A DNA stretch of 64,000 nucleotides from Methanobacterium_B sp963825335 (GCA_963825335.1 CAWGSP010000001.1:1798001-1862000), one strand, 5' to 3'; positions 1 through 9,035 are shown, numbered from the stretch's first letter. Program-made: numbers and translations. Notes: a model not told the origin generated them from the sequence alone.

Positions 1-1223
1 GCTGCTTTTAATTCGGTTAACATGACATCGGCCATGCCTATATGTTTTTCGATATCCTTCTGTAACAATGGCCTGTTTGAAAGGTGAGGTGTTGTACCAA
101 CAACCTTACATCCGTAAAAGTCTTCTAGATGTTCTATTAAAACATTTTGTATAGATTCAGGTGCTGTTGTTGCAAAGAGCACATTTTTACCTTTAACATC
201 TTCTAGCGGTTTTGGCCTGAAAACAGTAGATATTACAGTTGCATTGGGATTTATCTCCTTAATAAATTCCTCAATTTTATTAACTTTTTCAATGTTTGCC
301 ATAGGTTCTTCGCACATGGTTAAAACTACTAAGTCAGCCATTTTTATCCTGAATGGTCCGAAAAACTTTTCAATATTGATTATTGGTTGGTTTGCACCAA
401 CAAGAACTATATGTTTGTCGGTTTTTATTGGTGGTATTGCAGCACCACTGCCTTCCATAATGATAAAATCTGCATCGACTTCGTTGGCTATTTCTGCACC
501 CTTTTTCATGTTGGTAACAAATACATCACCAACCATACCACCACCACACCTTCTGCATCCTATAGTCAGCACACGGCTCATCAATGCATCTTCCCAATGG
601 TCTGAAGCTGCGTGAACACCCTTATTTGACTGTGCCATCAAGTATTGTGGTGTTATCTTGATCTTGTCACCATGAACGATCTCTGGTTCTGCAGGACCAC
701 CTCTTCCCATAGCAACTACACATGGATTATAATCTTTTTTATGTATAAGTCTGGCAGCGTAGGCTGATACCGCTGTTTTACCAATTCTTTTACCAGTTCC
801 AAGTATTTTAAGGGAGGGTTTTTTCAAAACATCGTGTTCTGTGATGGGATAAAATTTGAAATCCGGCCCTTCATAGGGTATTCCAAGGGAGAGTACCACT
901 GTGGCTATGTTAAAACGTTTGGAATAATCAACTATTGGTTCATCTGAAAGGTCCATTACGACATCTGAATCGTATTTCTCAGCTATTTCCCCTATGAGTT
1001 GGTATGGTATCTTATGATGGTCTTCACCGAAGTGTACAGGTCTTCCTAACTGTTTGGATATACCCTCTTCTGAAGAATCTCTCAACTTTTCGGTACCGCC
1101 AATGAATACTACGGCAACCACTTCATTGTGTTCCATGCTGTCAAGCATATCCAGGGCAGATTTTGTAACTGGTAAATAATGTTCCCCATCAACAAGACAC
1201 AGCATTCTTCTTATGGTTTTCAT
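1..1223 (-). CDS. cpgS: Cyclic 2,3-diphosphoglycerate synthetase, 3' end cut by window
   Basis: Makes cyclic 2,3-diphosphoglycerate from 2,3-diphosphoglycerate with ATP in the cytoplasm. The product is a thermoprotectant and phosphate store of Methanobacteriales. The visible protein begins with MKTIRRMLCLVDGEHY and carries a nucleotide-binding stretch ILGTGKRIGKTAVSAY followed by VVAMGRGGPAEPE, as in the Methanothermus cpgS family (recognised from memory). I chose the ATG at 1223 because GGAG lies nine bases before it. An in-frame ATG at 1238 would swallow that site. About 407 codons are visible, and the family is near 460 residues, so roughly 50 C-terminal residues lie off the left edge. No frameshift is visible. 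Confidence 0.88.
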   Translation of the reverse strand, partial: MKTIRRMLCLVDGEHYLPVTKSALDMLDSMEHNEVVAVVFIGGTEKLRDSSEEGISKQLGRPVHFGEDHHKIPYQLIGEIAEKYDSDVVMDLSDEPIVDYSKRFNIATVVLSLGIPYEGPDFKFYPITEHDVLKKPSLKILGTGKRIGKTAVSAYAARLIHKKDYNPCVVAMGRGGPAEPEIVHGDKIKITPQYLMAQSNKGVHAASDHWEDALMSRVLTIGCRRCGGGMVGDVFVTNMKKGAEIANEVDADFIIMEGSGAAIPPIKTDKHIVLVGANQPIINIEKFFGPFRIKMADLVVLTMCEEPMANIEKVNKIEEFIKEINPNATVISTVFRPKPLEDVKGKNVLFATTAPESIQNVLIEHLEDFYGCKVVGTTPHLSNRPLLQKDIEKHIGMADVMLTELKA

Positions 1224-1406
1224 TTCAAAGTTCTCCATTAAATAAAAAATTCAAGTATTACCCTATTTGAAATTTTGAATATCAAAACGATCTACTAGAT
1301 AAGTGTAAATTTGAAAAGTATACTGGTCCAATTTATCTTGAATAAGATTGACTTTTATTGGACTCAGATCGAATAAAAATATTAATATGATTAAATAATG
1401 TTTCAA

Positions 1407-1422
1407 ACAGTTAACTAACTGT
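1407..1422. repeat. Short perfect inverted repeat downstream of the UPF0058 gene
   Basis: ACAGTTA at 1407-1413 and TAACTGT at 1416-1422 pair perfectly around a two-base spacer. It lies between the 3' end of the UPF0058 gene and the cpgS start, so it could be a binding site upstream of cpgS. In sequence this AT-rich, chance is possible. Confidence 0.3.
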
Positions 1423-1467
1423 AGATTTAATTGTAACTAAATGTTTTATGAATATTTATTATCAATT

Positions 1468-1797
1468 TTACATTTTGATTTTTTGGTTTTGGTATCTTAA
1501 AACTCCATCATCCTGAAATTTGATCAATTCTTTTTTAGATCTTTTAACCAGTTCAAAAAGTCCGTTGGAAATATTGGTCGAGGATCCGCCGTTGTTGTTC
1601 GCAATTACCTCTGAAATAGCAGTTGAAAGTACAAAAATAGCATATTTATGTTCTGCTTTAGTCCGGTGAATATGGTGGGGGCTTATGTTTAGACAGATGT
1701 ATTCTTTACATTCGTCTTTAACAGTGTACTCGTCTTCGAGATTTTTTAAAACGTATACCAAAAACTGATGTATCTGTATGAGTTCATCCTTGTACAT
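1468..1797 (-). CDS. UPF0058 family protein
   Basis: A 109-residue protein starting MYKDELIQIHQFLVYVLKNL, which I recognise as the archaeal UPF0058 family. Family members are short helical proteins of unknown function, widespread in methanogens and haloarchaea and sometimes labelled metal-binding. His and Cys residues cluster around residues 30-45 (KEYICLNISPHHIHR), which could bind a metal, but that is inference. A good GGAGGG site lies ten bases before the ATG. No signal peptide or membrane helix is seen. The gene is divergent from hisD across a 247-base gap. Confidence 0.75.
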   Translation of the reverse strand: MYKDELIQIHQFLVYVLKNLEDEYTVKDECKEYICLNISPHHIHRTKAEHKYAIFVLSTAISEVIANNNGGSSTNISNGLFELVKRSKKELIKFQDDGVLRYQNQKIKM

Positions 1798-1904
1798 TTA
1801 TAGATACCCTCCATTTAGGAACATTCAAATTGTTCTATTTGCATGTTATATATACTTTGGTACCGTTCCTCATTAAAAAAGGCCATAAGGAAGTGTTATT
1901 TATT

Positions 1905-1918
1905 ATTAACTAGTTAAT
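1905..1918. promoter_or_regulatory. 14-bp perfect palindrome between UPF0058 gene and hisD
   Basis: ATTAACTAGTTAAT is a perfect palindrome in the divergent UPF0058/hisD intergenic region, about 100 bp from the likely hisD start site. Position and symmetry suit an operator, but both strands are AT-rich and no regulator is identified. Confidence 0.3.
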
Positions 1919-2044
1919 TTAACATGCCTATATTCGGATAGATTAAAGTAGAATATCATAATAGATAAAGGTTTTGAATGGTAAAATAAAATTGGTTTAT
2001 GGTAAAAATATTTAACTTCTAAGCAACCAAATAGTTTTGATAGG

Positions 2045-3337
2045 ATGAAAATAATAAATCTAGCAGATAAAAAAAACCAAGACATGTTGCAGCGCTCTAA
2101 AATAGATGCTGAAAGTGTTATGGACACAGTCAGGGATATAGTAGTCACAGTCGAAAAAAATGGTGATACAGCTTTAAAGCACTACACAAAAGAATTTGAT
2201 GGAGTCGAAATTGATCACATTCTAGTTGAAGATGCTGAAATCGAAAATAGCATCGCAAATCTCGATAAAAATTTATTAAACGCCTTGAAAAAAGCGGCTA
2301 ACAATATCGAAAAATTTCATAAGGCACAAGTTCCAAAGGAATGGTCTATCGAAGTTGATGAAGGCGTTAACGCAGGTCAAATAATACGCCCACTCGAAAA
2401 AATTGGTTGTTATATACCCGGAGGAAGGGCTGTTTACCCCTCTACAATCCTTATGACAGTCATACCCGCAAAAATTGCTGGAGTTTCGAGAATTATATGC
2501 TGCACACCCCCACAACCAGACGGCAGTGTCAATGACGTTGTGCTTGCAGCTGCCAAAGTAGCTGGTGCAACAGAAATTTATAAAGTCGGAGGGGCCCAGG
2601 CAGTTGCTGCAATGGCTTACGGAACAGAAACCATACCCAAAGTTGATAAGATAGTTGGGCCGGGTAATATATTCGTAACAGCGGCCAAGAAAATGGTTTA
2701 TGGGCAGGTTGATATTGATTTTCCAGCCGGACCTTCAGAAGTTTTAATAATAGCTGACGAAACAGCAGATCCAGAATATATTGCCATAGACATGATGGCA
2801 CAAGCAGAACATGACCCAGATGCTGCCAGTGTATTGGTCACAACATCCCCAACAGTTGCTAAAACTGTTGATGAGATACTACAAGACCAAGTAAATCTAA
2901 TGGAAAGAGCAGATATTATCTCTAACTCTTTGGATAAGTATGGTTTGATAGCTGTTGCAGGAACAATGGACGAAGCAGTAAAATTTTCTAATGATTATGC
3001 TCCAGAACATTTGATCATAATGACAGAGGAACCAGAAAATATTTTAGAGAAAATAACCAATGCAGGTTCTATATTTTTAGGTAAGTTAACCCCTGTATCA
3101 GCTGGTGATTATGGGTCTGGAACTAACCATGTACTGCCAACATCTGGATGTGCAAGAATGTACTCTGGACTTTCAGCAGAATCTTTCCTTAAAAAACCAA
3201 CCGTACAGAAACTCACAAAAGAGGGTGTGTTGAATATTAAGGACATGATAATAACATTAGCAGAATATGAAGGTCTTTATGCCCATGCCAAATCCTTTAA
3301 GAAACGTGCTGATGATATTGAAAATGATGAGATATAA
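2045..3337 (+). CDS. hisD: Histidinol dehydrogenase
   Basis: Catalyses the last two steps of histidine synthesis, L-histidinol to L-histidine with two NAD+ reductions and a zinc cofactor. The 430-residue length is standard. Family signatures are clear: the glycine-rich YIPGGRAVYPST near residue 123, VGPGNIFVT, PAGPSEVLIIAD, the active-site stretch MAQAEHDPDA, and the late SAGDYGSGTNHVLPT. The ATG follows GATAGG directly. A TATA-like AAATATTT about 35 bases upstream suggests a very short leader. It stands alone rather than in a his operon, common in methanogens. A long hairpin follows the stop codon. Confidence 0.97.
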   Translation: MKIINLADKKNQDMLQRSKIDAESVMDTVRDIVVTVEKNGDTALKHYTKEFDGVEIDHILVEDAEIENSIANLDKNLLNALKKAANNIEKFHKAQVPKEWSIEVDEGVNAGQIIRPLEKIGCYIPGGRAVYPSTILMTVIPAKIAGVSRIICCTPPQPDGSVNDVVLAAAKVAGATEIYKVGGAQAVAAMAYGTETIPKVDKIVGPGNIFVTAAKKMVYGQVDIDFPAGPSEVLIIADETADPEYIAIDMMAQAEHDPDAASVLVTTSPTVAKTVDEILQDQVNLMERADIISNSLDKYGLIAVAGTMDEAVKFSNDYAPEHLIIMTEEPENILEKITNAGSIFLGKLTPVSAGDYGSGTNHVLPTSGCARMYSGLSAESFLKKPTVQKLTKEGVLNIKDMIITLAEYEGLYAHAKSFKKRADDIENDEI

Positions 3338-3342
3338 GCACC

Positions 3343-3374
3343 GAATATTTAATAAACAGATTTTATTAATATTC
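3343..3374 (+). terminator. Hairpin just after hisD
   Basis: GAATATTTAATAAA and TTTATTAATATTC pair over 13 bp with a single bulged T and a short loop, starting six bases after the hisD stop codon. There is no long T-run after it, so it may stabilise the 3' end rather than terminate by itself. Confidence 0.5.
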
Positions 3375-3526
3375 AATTGGTCTTAAATTTATATTATATT
3401 GGTCTAAAAATGATGTATATCCAGATCAGAAGTACGATGCCATAAAAATATTTTGATAGGAAATTAACATCATATTGTAAATAAAAAAATTTTAAAGCTT
3501 TTTTATAGTTTTAGAGGTGAATAACA

Positions 3527-4846
3527 TTGACAGATTCATTAGGAAAATATAGAAGAACACATTACTCGAAAGAAATTAAACCCGAAATGAAAGATGAAGA
3601 AGTAATTCTCATGGGTTGGATACATGAAATGAGAGATCTTGGGGGGATCATTTTTGTACTTCTAAGAGACAGGGATGGTTTCACACAAATAACAGCACCC
3701 TCAAAGAAAATTTCACCAGAACTCTTTGAAGAATTACGTAAACTCAAAAAAGAATCTGTTATAACAATCAAAGGACGTGTTCAAGAATCAGGTAAAGCTC
3801 CAGGTGGTGTTGAAGTCATACCCGAAGAACTTATACTGTTAAGCGAATCAAAACTACCACTTCCATTAGACACAACGGAAAAGGTACATGCAGAAATTGA
3901 CACAAGACTAGATTCAAGATTCATTGACCTTAGAAAACACAGTATTTCTGCTATTTTCAAGATAAAAAGTCGTATGTTACACTCTGTAAGAAACTTTCTA
4001 GAAAATGAAGATTACACAGAAATTAACACACCCAAACTTGTTGCATCAGCCACTGAAGGGGGAACAGAACTTTTCCCAATAACATATTTTGAGAGGGAAG
4101 CATTCCTAGGACAGAGTCCTCAACTGTACAAACAGATGATGATGGCATCAGGATTTGACAGTGTCTACGAAATAGCTCAAATATTTCGTGCAGAGGAACA
4201 TGATACACTACGCCATCTGAACGAAGCCGTATCTATAGATGTTGAAACAGCATTCACAGACCATGTTGATTCAATGGACTTACTCGAGAGAATGATTGTC
4301 AAGGCCATATCAGATGTGAAAGAGAACTGTACTGCAGAACTCGAAACTCTTAATGTAGATCTCACTGTACCAGATACACCTTTCCCAAGAATAGAATATG
4401 ATGAAATGGTTGAAATGGTAAAATCTGAAGGTGTTCAGATGTCACACGGTGAAGATATGTCAAGAGCTGCTGAAAAGGCGATGGGAACTATTATGGATGG
4501 ATATTACTTTATAACAGCATGGCCAACTGCTATTAAACCGTTTTATGTAATGCCAGATCCTGAAAACCCACTTAAAAGCTGTGCATTTGATTTGATGTAC
4601 CAAGACCTTGAGATATCATCGGGTGCCATGAGGGTGCATGACCATGACATGTTGGTTGAAAATATCAAAAACAAAGGCTTAAACCCAGAATCTTTCAACA
4701 GATATCTTGCATCATTTGAATATGGTATGCCGCCGCACGCTGGATGGGGTGTTGGTGCTGAAAGATTTACAATGAGCATGACAGGATTAAAAAATATTAG
4801 GGAAACAGTACTCTTCCCAAGGGATAGAAGAAGACTAACACCGTAA
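3527..4846 (+). CDS. aspS: Aspartyl-tRNA synthetase, non-discriminating type
   Basis: Charges tRNA with aspartate; class II, archaeal/eukaryotic type, 439 residues. An N-terminal OB-fold anticodon-binding domain (about 15-105) is followed by the class II core. Motif 2 (FRAEEHDTLRHLNE) and motif 3 (GWGVGAERFTMSMTG) are intact. The specificity residues equivalent to Trp26 and Lys85 of discriminating archaeal AspRS are His33 and Pro92 here, both at an offset of seven. That marks a non-discriminating enzyme that also makes Asp-tRNA(Asn) for an amidotransferase. The TTG at 3527 follows GAGGTGA at good spacing. T-rich terminators follow. Confidence 0.96.
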   Translation: MTDSLGKYRRTHYSKEIKPEMKDEEVILMGWIHEMRDLGGIIFVLLRDRDGFTQITAPSKKISPELFEELRKLKKESVITIKGRVQESGKAPGGVEVIPEELILLSESKLPLPLDTTEKVHAEIDTRLDSRFIDLRKHSISAIFKIKSRMLHSVRNFLENEDYTEINTPKLVASATEGGTELFPITYFEREAFLGQSPQLYKQMMMASGFDSVYEIAQIFRAEEHDTLRHLNEAVSIDVETAFTDHVDSMDLLERMIVKAISDVKENCTAELETLNVDLTVPDTPFPRIEYDEMVEMVKSEGVQMSHGEDMSRAAEKAMGTIMDGYYFITAWPTAIKPFYVMPDPENPLKSCAFDLMYQDLEISSGAMRVHDHDMLVENIKNKGLNPESFNRYLASFEYGMPPHAGWGVGAERFTMSMTGLKNIRETVLFPRDRRRLTP

Positions 4847-5167
4847 TAAATTTTCTTTTTTAAACCAAATTTTCTTTTTTTCAGATTTTTTTTAATAAAC
4901 CCGATTCGATCTTAATTATAACTAGAAATATCATTATCTATGTCTGGATCGGCAAATGTACACGTTTTGGATCCAGATATAATTCTATTTAAAATTTATG
5001 ATCGTTAACTATATTAGTTAAAACTTTTAAATATTAATGTAAAAGTTATTAAATTTAAGGGTTGTGGTAAAATTGCATCTTAAAAAAAATTGCGAACAAT
5101 GGGAATAGATTGTAATCAATTGGTAAAATCTAGATAAAAAAATTATAGAGGTCGTGATAAAATCAAG
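4847..5167. other. 321-bp gap with two dyads
   Basis: After the poly-T signals this gap holds two inverted repeats upstream of the secreted-protein gene. TCTGGATC (4943-4950) pairs with GATCCAGA (4970-4977), extendable by wobble pairing, with a 19-base spacer. TTAACTA (5005-5011) pairs with TAGTTAA (5015-5021) around TAT. They may be operator or leader elements. I see no gene. Confidence 0.45.
4851..4893 (+). terminator. Tandem poly-T terminator after aspS
   Basis: Three pyrimidine runs follow the aspS stop within 45 bases; AAATTTTCTTTTTT occurs twice and a T8 run follows. Oligo-T runs are the usual archaeal intrinsic termination signal. Confidence 0.6.
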
Positions 5168-5719
5168 ATGATGAATACTAAATTAGTATTTTTAATGTCA
5201 GCGGTTTGTTTGGTATTCATAATGATGAATGGCCATGCAGCCGGTTCTCAAGTAAGTTACAGTACATTCCATGGTTATATTTCACAAAACAATAACCATA
5301 TCTGTGAAAACATAAAAAATCCAATGACTAGTAGTTTAATTAAAAACGAATCAACAAAACAAGACATCCAAAAAATTTCCGAATTTAACCAATACCTGAA
5401 GAGTAAGATTATTCAAACAAACATCGTGCCAACAGATCTCACAGTATGCAATGTTCATGGTACAACGAATCATTACGTGTTCATAAAAGCGATTTTAACA
5501 GATAATCATGGAAAACCAATTCCAAATAGGACGATAACCTTTCAAATTGAAGGTGATCCCAATACATACGTTGCTGTAACAAGTAATTTTGGTTCGGCCA
5601 TATTGTACTACTACGCATCCCAAACAAATGGAGTTTACCAGATTCATGCAGACTTTGATGGAGACAGTAATTATTCGCCGAGTTCATGTAGTAACAAACT
5701 AACGATCGAAAATATATAA
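5168..5719 (+). CDS. Small secreted protein with one Ig-like domain
   Basis: A 183-residue protein with a clear signal peptide (MMNTKLVFLMSAVCLVFIMM, likely cleaved after HAA near residue 25). A linker of about 60 residues follows, then one bacterial-Ig-like domain at about 95-180. The domain shows the pattern VFIKAILTDNHGKPIPNRTI ... VTSNFGSAILYY ... ADFDGDSNYSPSS, typical of Big_1/Big_3-type repeats in methanogen adhesin-like proteins. Those proteins usually have many repeats, so this may be a minimal or trimmed version. Four cysteines in the mature part could form disulfides. GAGG lies 15-20 bases upstream. It is probably on the cell surface; its ligand is unknown. Confidence 0.65.
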   Translation: MMNTKLVFLMSAVCLVFIMMNGHAAGSQVSYSTFHGYISQNNNHICENIKNPMTSSLIKNESTKQDIQKISEFNQYLKSKIIQTNIVPTDLTVCNVHGTTNHYVFIKAILTDNHGKPIPNRTITFQIEGDPNTYVAVTSNFGSAILYYYASQTNGVYQIHADFDGDSNYSPSSCSNKLTIENI

Positions 5720-5766
5720 AACCAGTTAACCAATTAACGTATCGAACTGATCTTCCAACATACCAC

Positions 5767-5808
5767 ATCTCAAACTTGAAACCACTATTTCAATTGAGAT
5801 TTTTTTTT
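5767..5808 (+). terminator. Hairpin plus T-run after the Ig-like gene
   Basis: ATCTCAA (5767-5773) pairs with TTGAGAT (5794-5800), and the inner TTGAAA (5776-5781) pairs with TTTCAA (5788-5793) around the loop CCACTA. Nine Ts follow from 5800. This is a textbook intrinsic terminator shape, 48 bases after the stop. Confidence 0.8.
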
Positions 5809-6356
5809 GGATGATTTTCCACAATTATTCTAATAAAAAAAAAATAATTTAGTGAAAAATTATCAAAATCATTTTTGGGTTTTAAAATAGAAACCTAACT
5901 TATATGAAACTTTTACTCATTATCCCCGGAAATACAAGAATATATGGTCGTGATTTTTGGATCAAATTAATAAATTTGTTCTGATAATGTAAACAGTCTG
6001 TATTAATCTGTAAAAAATATGAACCAAAAAAAATAATAAAATTCATTTTTTTTAATAATCGCTAATTATAAGTGAGCTGGATAACAATGAATATAACAGC
6101 TATTAAGAAGCAGATATAACATTTTAGATGGTATTAATCTCAAATTTTTGATCATAATATCCAATCCACTTATAATTTGATAAAAAATAAACTTGAAAGA
6201 GTTATTAACTGTTTTTAAATCGATCATTTCATTATAAATGATAATTAAAAAGAAGATATTACTATAATATCATCATCGAAATTGAATATACAAATAAATT
6301 AGGAAATATTAATTATCAAAAATATATGATAAAAAATTAGTCAAGGAAACCGTATT
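5809..6356. other. AT-rich gap without a gene
   Basis: About 550 bases of very AT-rich sequence before the flavoprotein gene. I see no coding frame, RNA gene or strong dyad. A weak TTATCA/TGATAA pair at 6313-6332 lies just upstream of the flavoprotein start. Confidence 0.5.
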
Positions 6357-7622
6357 ATGAACCAAGATATACACGATGTAGCAGTTATAGGTGCCGGTCC
6401 AGCCGGAATGATGGCTGCAATTACCGCAGCATCAAAAGGAAAAGAAGTGATTTTAATAGAAAGAAATTCTTCACCAGGCAAAAAACTACTCATATCAGGT
6501 AATGGGCGTTGCAATTTAACCAACACAGCACATTTTAAAGAATTTTTAGAAAAATTCGGACCGAGGGGCACATTTTTACGAACCGCACTCTCAACATTTT
6601 CAAACAAAGATCTTATGGAATTTTTCGAGTCTAGAAATCTGGAATTGAAGACAGAAGGTAACGGTCGAGTGTTTCCTATAACCGATGACTCAAGATCTGT
6701 ATTAAAAGTTTTAGATCAATCAATGAAAAAAAACAGGGTAAAGATGTTTTACAATACACGTGTAAAGAGCATCAAGCCATCAAAAAATAAAGGGGGTTCT
6801 TTCAGATTAAAATGTGAATATAATACCGACATTTTCGCTAAAAAGGTTATAATGGCTACTGGAGGAGCTTCATACGGAAAACTTACAGGTTCCACAGGCG
6901 ATGGTTTCAGAATTGCAGAAGAAACAGGCCACGGTGTGACTCCAATAGAACCAGGTATTGTACCTTTAAAAATCAAAGAGTCCTGGATAAAAAGTCTACA
7001 AGGGATCATACTCGAAGATGTAAAGTTGACAATAAAAACATCGAATAGTAAAATGGTTTTACAAGGTGAAAATATGTTATTCACACATTTCGGAATATCT
7101 GGACCGTTGATACTTGATAATAGTTGGAAAATAATTCCCCTATTAGAAGATAACGAAAAAATTACCATGCAGATAGATTTAACACCTAAAAAAACATGGG
7201 ATGGGCTTGAAAGTGAATTTTTAGAAGCATTTGAATCTCACGGAAAAACCGATATAAAGAATTATTTGAAACTAATGGTAACTAACAGGATGATTCCAAT
7301 AATTTTAAAACTAACTGATGTTGATCCTAAGACCAAAATAAATCAGCTAAGTAGAAAAAATAGAAATTCGATCATAAATATATTAAAAGCATTTCCAATC
7401 ACAATAACTGGTCATTTACCTATAGAAAAGGCGATGATTACATGTGGAGGAGTTTCTAAGGATTATTTTGATCCAAATACCATGGAGTCTAGAGTAGTTA
7501 ACGGCCTGTATTTTGCAGGGGAATTACTTCAAGGTTGCGCACCCAGTGGTGGGTTTAACCTTCAACAAGCTTTTTCAACAGGTTATCTGGCAGGTTTACT
7601 CAAATATAAAACCAAAAAATAA
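6357..7622 (+). CDS. BaiN/HI0933-type FAD-dependent oxidoreductase
   Basis: A 421-residue flavoprotein of the HI0933/BaiN family (NAD(P)/FAD-dependent, aminoacetone-oxidase-like fold). The N-terminal Rossmann motif AVIGAGPAGMMAA (about 9-21), the acidic FAD-ribose residue in LIERN, and the family hallmark KKLLISGNGRCNLTN (about 42-56) are present. So are the C-terminal ITCGGVS and GLYFAGELLQGCAPSGGFNLQQAF. Substrate and reaction are not established for archaeal members. AAGGA lies nine bases before the ATG. Only seven bases separate its stop from the convergent gene on the other strand, so their 3' ends may interfere. Confidence 0.88.
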   Translation: MNQDIHDVAVIGAGPAGMMAAITAASKGKEVILIERNSSPGKKLLISGNGRCNLTNTAHFKEFLEKFGPRGTFLRTALSTFSNKDLMEFFESRNLELKTEGNGRVFPITDDSRSVLKVLDQSMKKNRVKMFYNTRVKSIKPSKNKGGSFRLKCEYNTDIFAKKVIMATGGASYGKLTGSTGDGFRIAEETGHGVTPIEPGIVPLKIKESWIKSLQGIILEDVKLTIKTSNSKMVLQGENMLFTHFGISGPLILDNSWKIIPLLEDNEKITMQIDLTPKKTWDGLESEFLEAFESHGKTDIKNYLKLMVTNRMIPIILKLTDVDPKTKINQLSRKNRNSIINILKAFPITITGHLPIEKAMITCGGVSKDYFDPNTMESRVVNGLYFAGELLQGCAPSGGFNLQQAFSTGYLAGLLKYKTKK

Positions 7623-7629
7623 TCTTCAA

Positions 7630-8250
7630 TTATTTTTCGTGTTTTATATTAGCATACCCCTCTAAAGCCCGGGTAACGAAGTATAAAATGATGATGATCC
7701 CAACGATCCATGTAAAATTTTCTACTATGGAATTTACTGCAATCTGATTGGATATATGAACAGTACCAAATGTTATAAGCGGTATGAATATCAAATATAC
7801 AGTTATAACAGATGCTGTAAGTGCTTTTCTTATTTCTCCACTGGTTAATGGTGTTGTTCCAGACATATAGTTTGCAATGATCAATATGCCCAAAAATGTA
7901 ACAATACCAATACCCATGAATATCCATGATAATGGGATTCCCAATACAATGATCAATAATGGAATTGCAACGAGATCGATTATACCTAAGACGAGTACCA
8001 TCTTGAGGGTGTTAAACCATCTTTTCTGTTTCGAATTCGAAACTTGTCTGAATAAATTTTCTTTCTCTCTATCTGTTTTTTTCTTATCTTTATCCAGCCA
8101 TTCAACCCTTTTACGCAGGTCTTCATTTTCTTTTTCAAGTTTGATTATCTTTGCCCAATCAAGATCTCGGATATCCTCAGTCAACTCATCTTTTTCATGT
8201 TTGAGTTTTAAAATCTCATTTTGGAGTTCATTTTTATCATCACCATTCAT
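7630..8250 (-). CDS. Coiled-coil plus multi-helix membrane protein, unknown function
   Basis: About 206 residues. The first 85 residues are strongly charged with heptad character (NELQNEILKLKHEKDELTED and onwards), a cytoplasmic coiled coil. Four predicted membrane helices follow: about 90-110, 114-135, 150-170 and 180-200. I do not recognise a named family; the build suggests a membrane-anchored oligomerising or scaffold protein. I prefer the ATG at 8250, spaced nine bases from GGATG. An ATG at 8262 would add four residues but has no room for a ribosome site. It converges with the flavoprotein gene. Confidence 0.7.
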   Translation of the reverse strand: MNGDDKNELQNEILKLKHEKDELTEDIRDLDWAKIIKLEKENEDLRKRVEWLDKDKKKTDREKENLFRQVSNSKQKRWFNTLKMVLVLGIIDLVAIPLLIIVLGIPLSWIFMGIGIVTFLGILIIANYMSGTTPLTSGEIRKALTASVITVYLIFIPLITFGTVHISNQIAVNSIVENFTWIVGIIIILYFVTRALEGYANIKHEK

Positions 8251-8286
8251 AGCTAAACACATCCTAATCTAAGAAGAATATTTGTC

Positions 8287-8338
8287 TTGATGATCTTAAT
8301 AAATTAACTATTATTATTAAACATCAATTTTTTTTTTT
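8287..8338 (+). terminator. Terminator-like hairpin plus T11 on the + strand
   Basis: TTGATG (8287-8292) pairs with CATCAA (8322-8327) and the inner TTAATAA (8296-8302) with TTATTAA (8314-8320). Eleven Ts follow at 8328-8338. It sits between two divergent genes and points at the downstream plus-strand gene, so it may stop readthrough or antisense RNA or act in a leader. Confidence 0.55.
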
Positions 8339-8482
8339 AACTGTATTCATATTTATTTGATTAGCACATAAAACATGGTGATAATAACAGAATTTCAATC
8401 TCCAATATTTTGAGCACAATTTTTGATTCATGGTAATGCGTGTAAATTTTGATATTATGCAAAATCTATAATCAATAATAAC

Positions 8483-9022
8483 ATGATAAAAATAGTTTAC
8501 AATATTAAAGTTTATAGGCAAGTTCTAAGAGAGATTATACAGAAAGAAGATGTTGTGGTAGAGCTCGGATGTCATATAGGCAATTCAACTCGGATCATAA
8601 GGGAATATTCACCCGAAGGTAAGATAATTGCCCTTGATAACAGCCCTGAATCTGTTGATGCTATGAAATTGCTGACAGATGAATCAAAAGACATCGAATT
8701 TACAAAAGCAGATGTAAGGCTTCATGAAACCCTTGAAGAAGTGTCACGCAAAATAGATAAAATCGGGAGATGTGATGTTTTGTCGGTTGATCTTGGAGGA
8801 GGTTATCATCCAGACACAACATTCAAGGTATTTTTCATATGGTCATCAACTTTAAAACCTCGAGATACTATAATAAGAAATAGAGGACTTTTAGATTTTG
8901 TACATTCAGCTTCAACAGAAGAAATTATAACATCCAAAAATGGATGGCTCGAATCGTCAGGAAATGATGGGATACCACCAAGGTTAAAGGAGTTCAAACT
9001 TTGGTCTTCTAAAATAAAGTAG
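8483..9022 (+). CDS. Class I SAM-methyltransferase-like protein
   Basis: A 179-residue protein with a Rossmann-type motif I VVELGCHIGNSTRII (about 26-40) and acidic motif II IIALDNSPES. Then come KADVRLH and a motif-IV-like region DVLSVDLGGGYHPD. This matches class I SAM-dependent methyltransferases, though shorter than most and without a recognisable substrate domain. No ribosome site is obvious before the ATG, so initiation may be leaderless or weak. The stop codon overlaps the ribosome site of the downstream aroA', so the two are almost surely co-transcribed. The substrate is unknown; a link to aromatic-pathway control is only an inference from position. Confidence 0.65.
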   Translation: MIKIVYNIKVYRQVLREIIQKEDVVVELGCHIGNSTRIIREYSPEGKIIALDNSPESVDAMKLLTDESKDIEFTKADVRLHETLEEVSRKIDKIGRCDVLSVDLGGGYHPDTTFKVFFIWSSTLKPRDTIIRNRGLLDFVHSASTEEIITSKNGWLESSGNDGIPPRLKEFKLWSSKIK

Positions 9023-9035
9023 GAGGATGATTTTA

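Noticed and set aside
244..615. Open frame on the plus strand inside cpgS
   Set aside because: It is antisense to the clear cpgS coding sequence, has no ribosome site and encodes low-complexity hydrophobic sequence.
7877..8272. 131-codon plus-strand frame opposite the coiled-coil membrane protein
   Set aside because: Its Ser/Phe-rich, repetitive content mirrors the Lys/Glu-rich coiled coil on the other strand, and no ribosome site is present.
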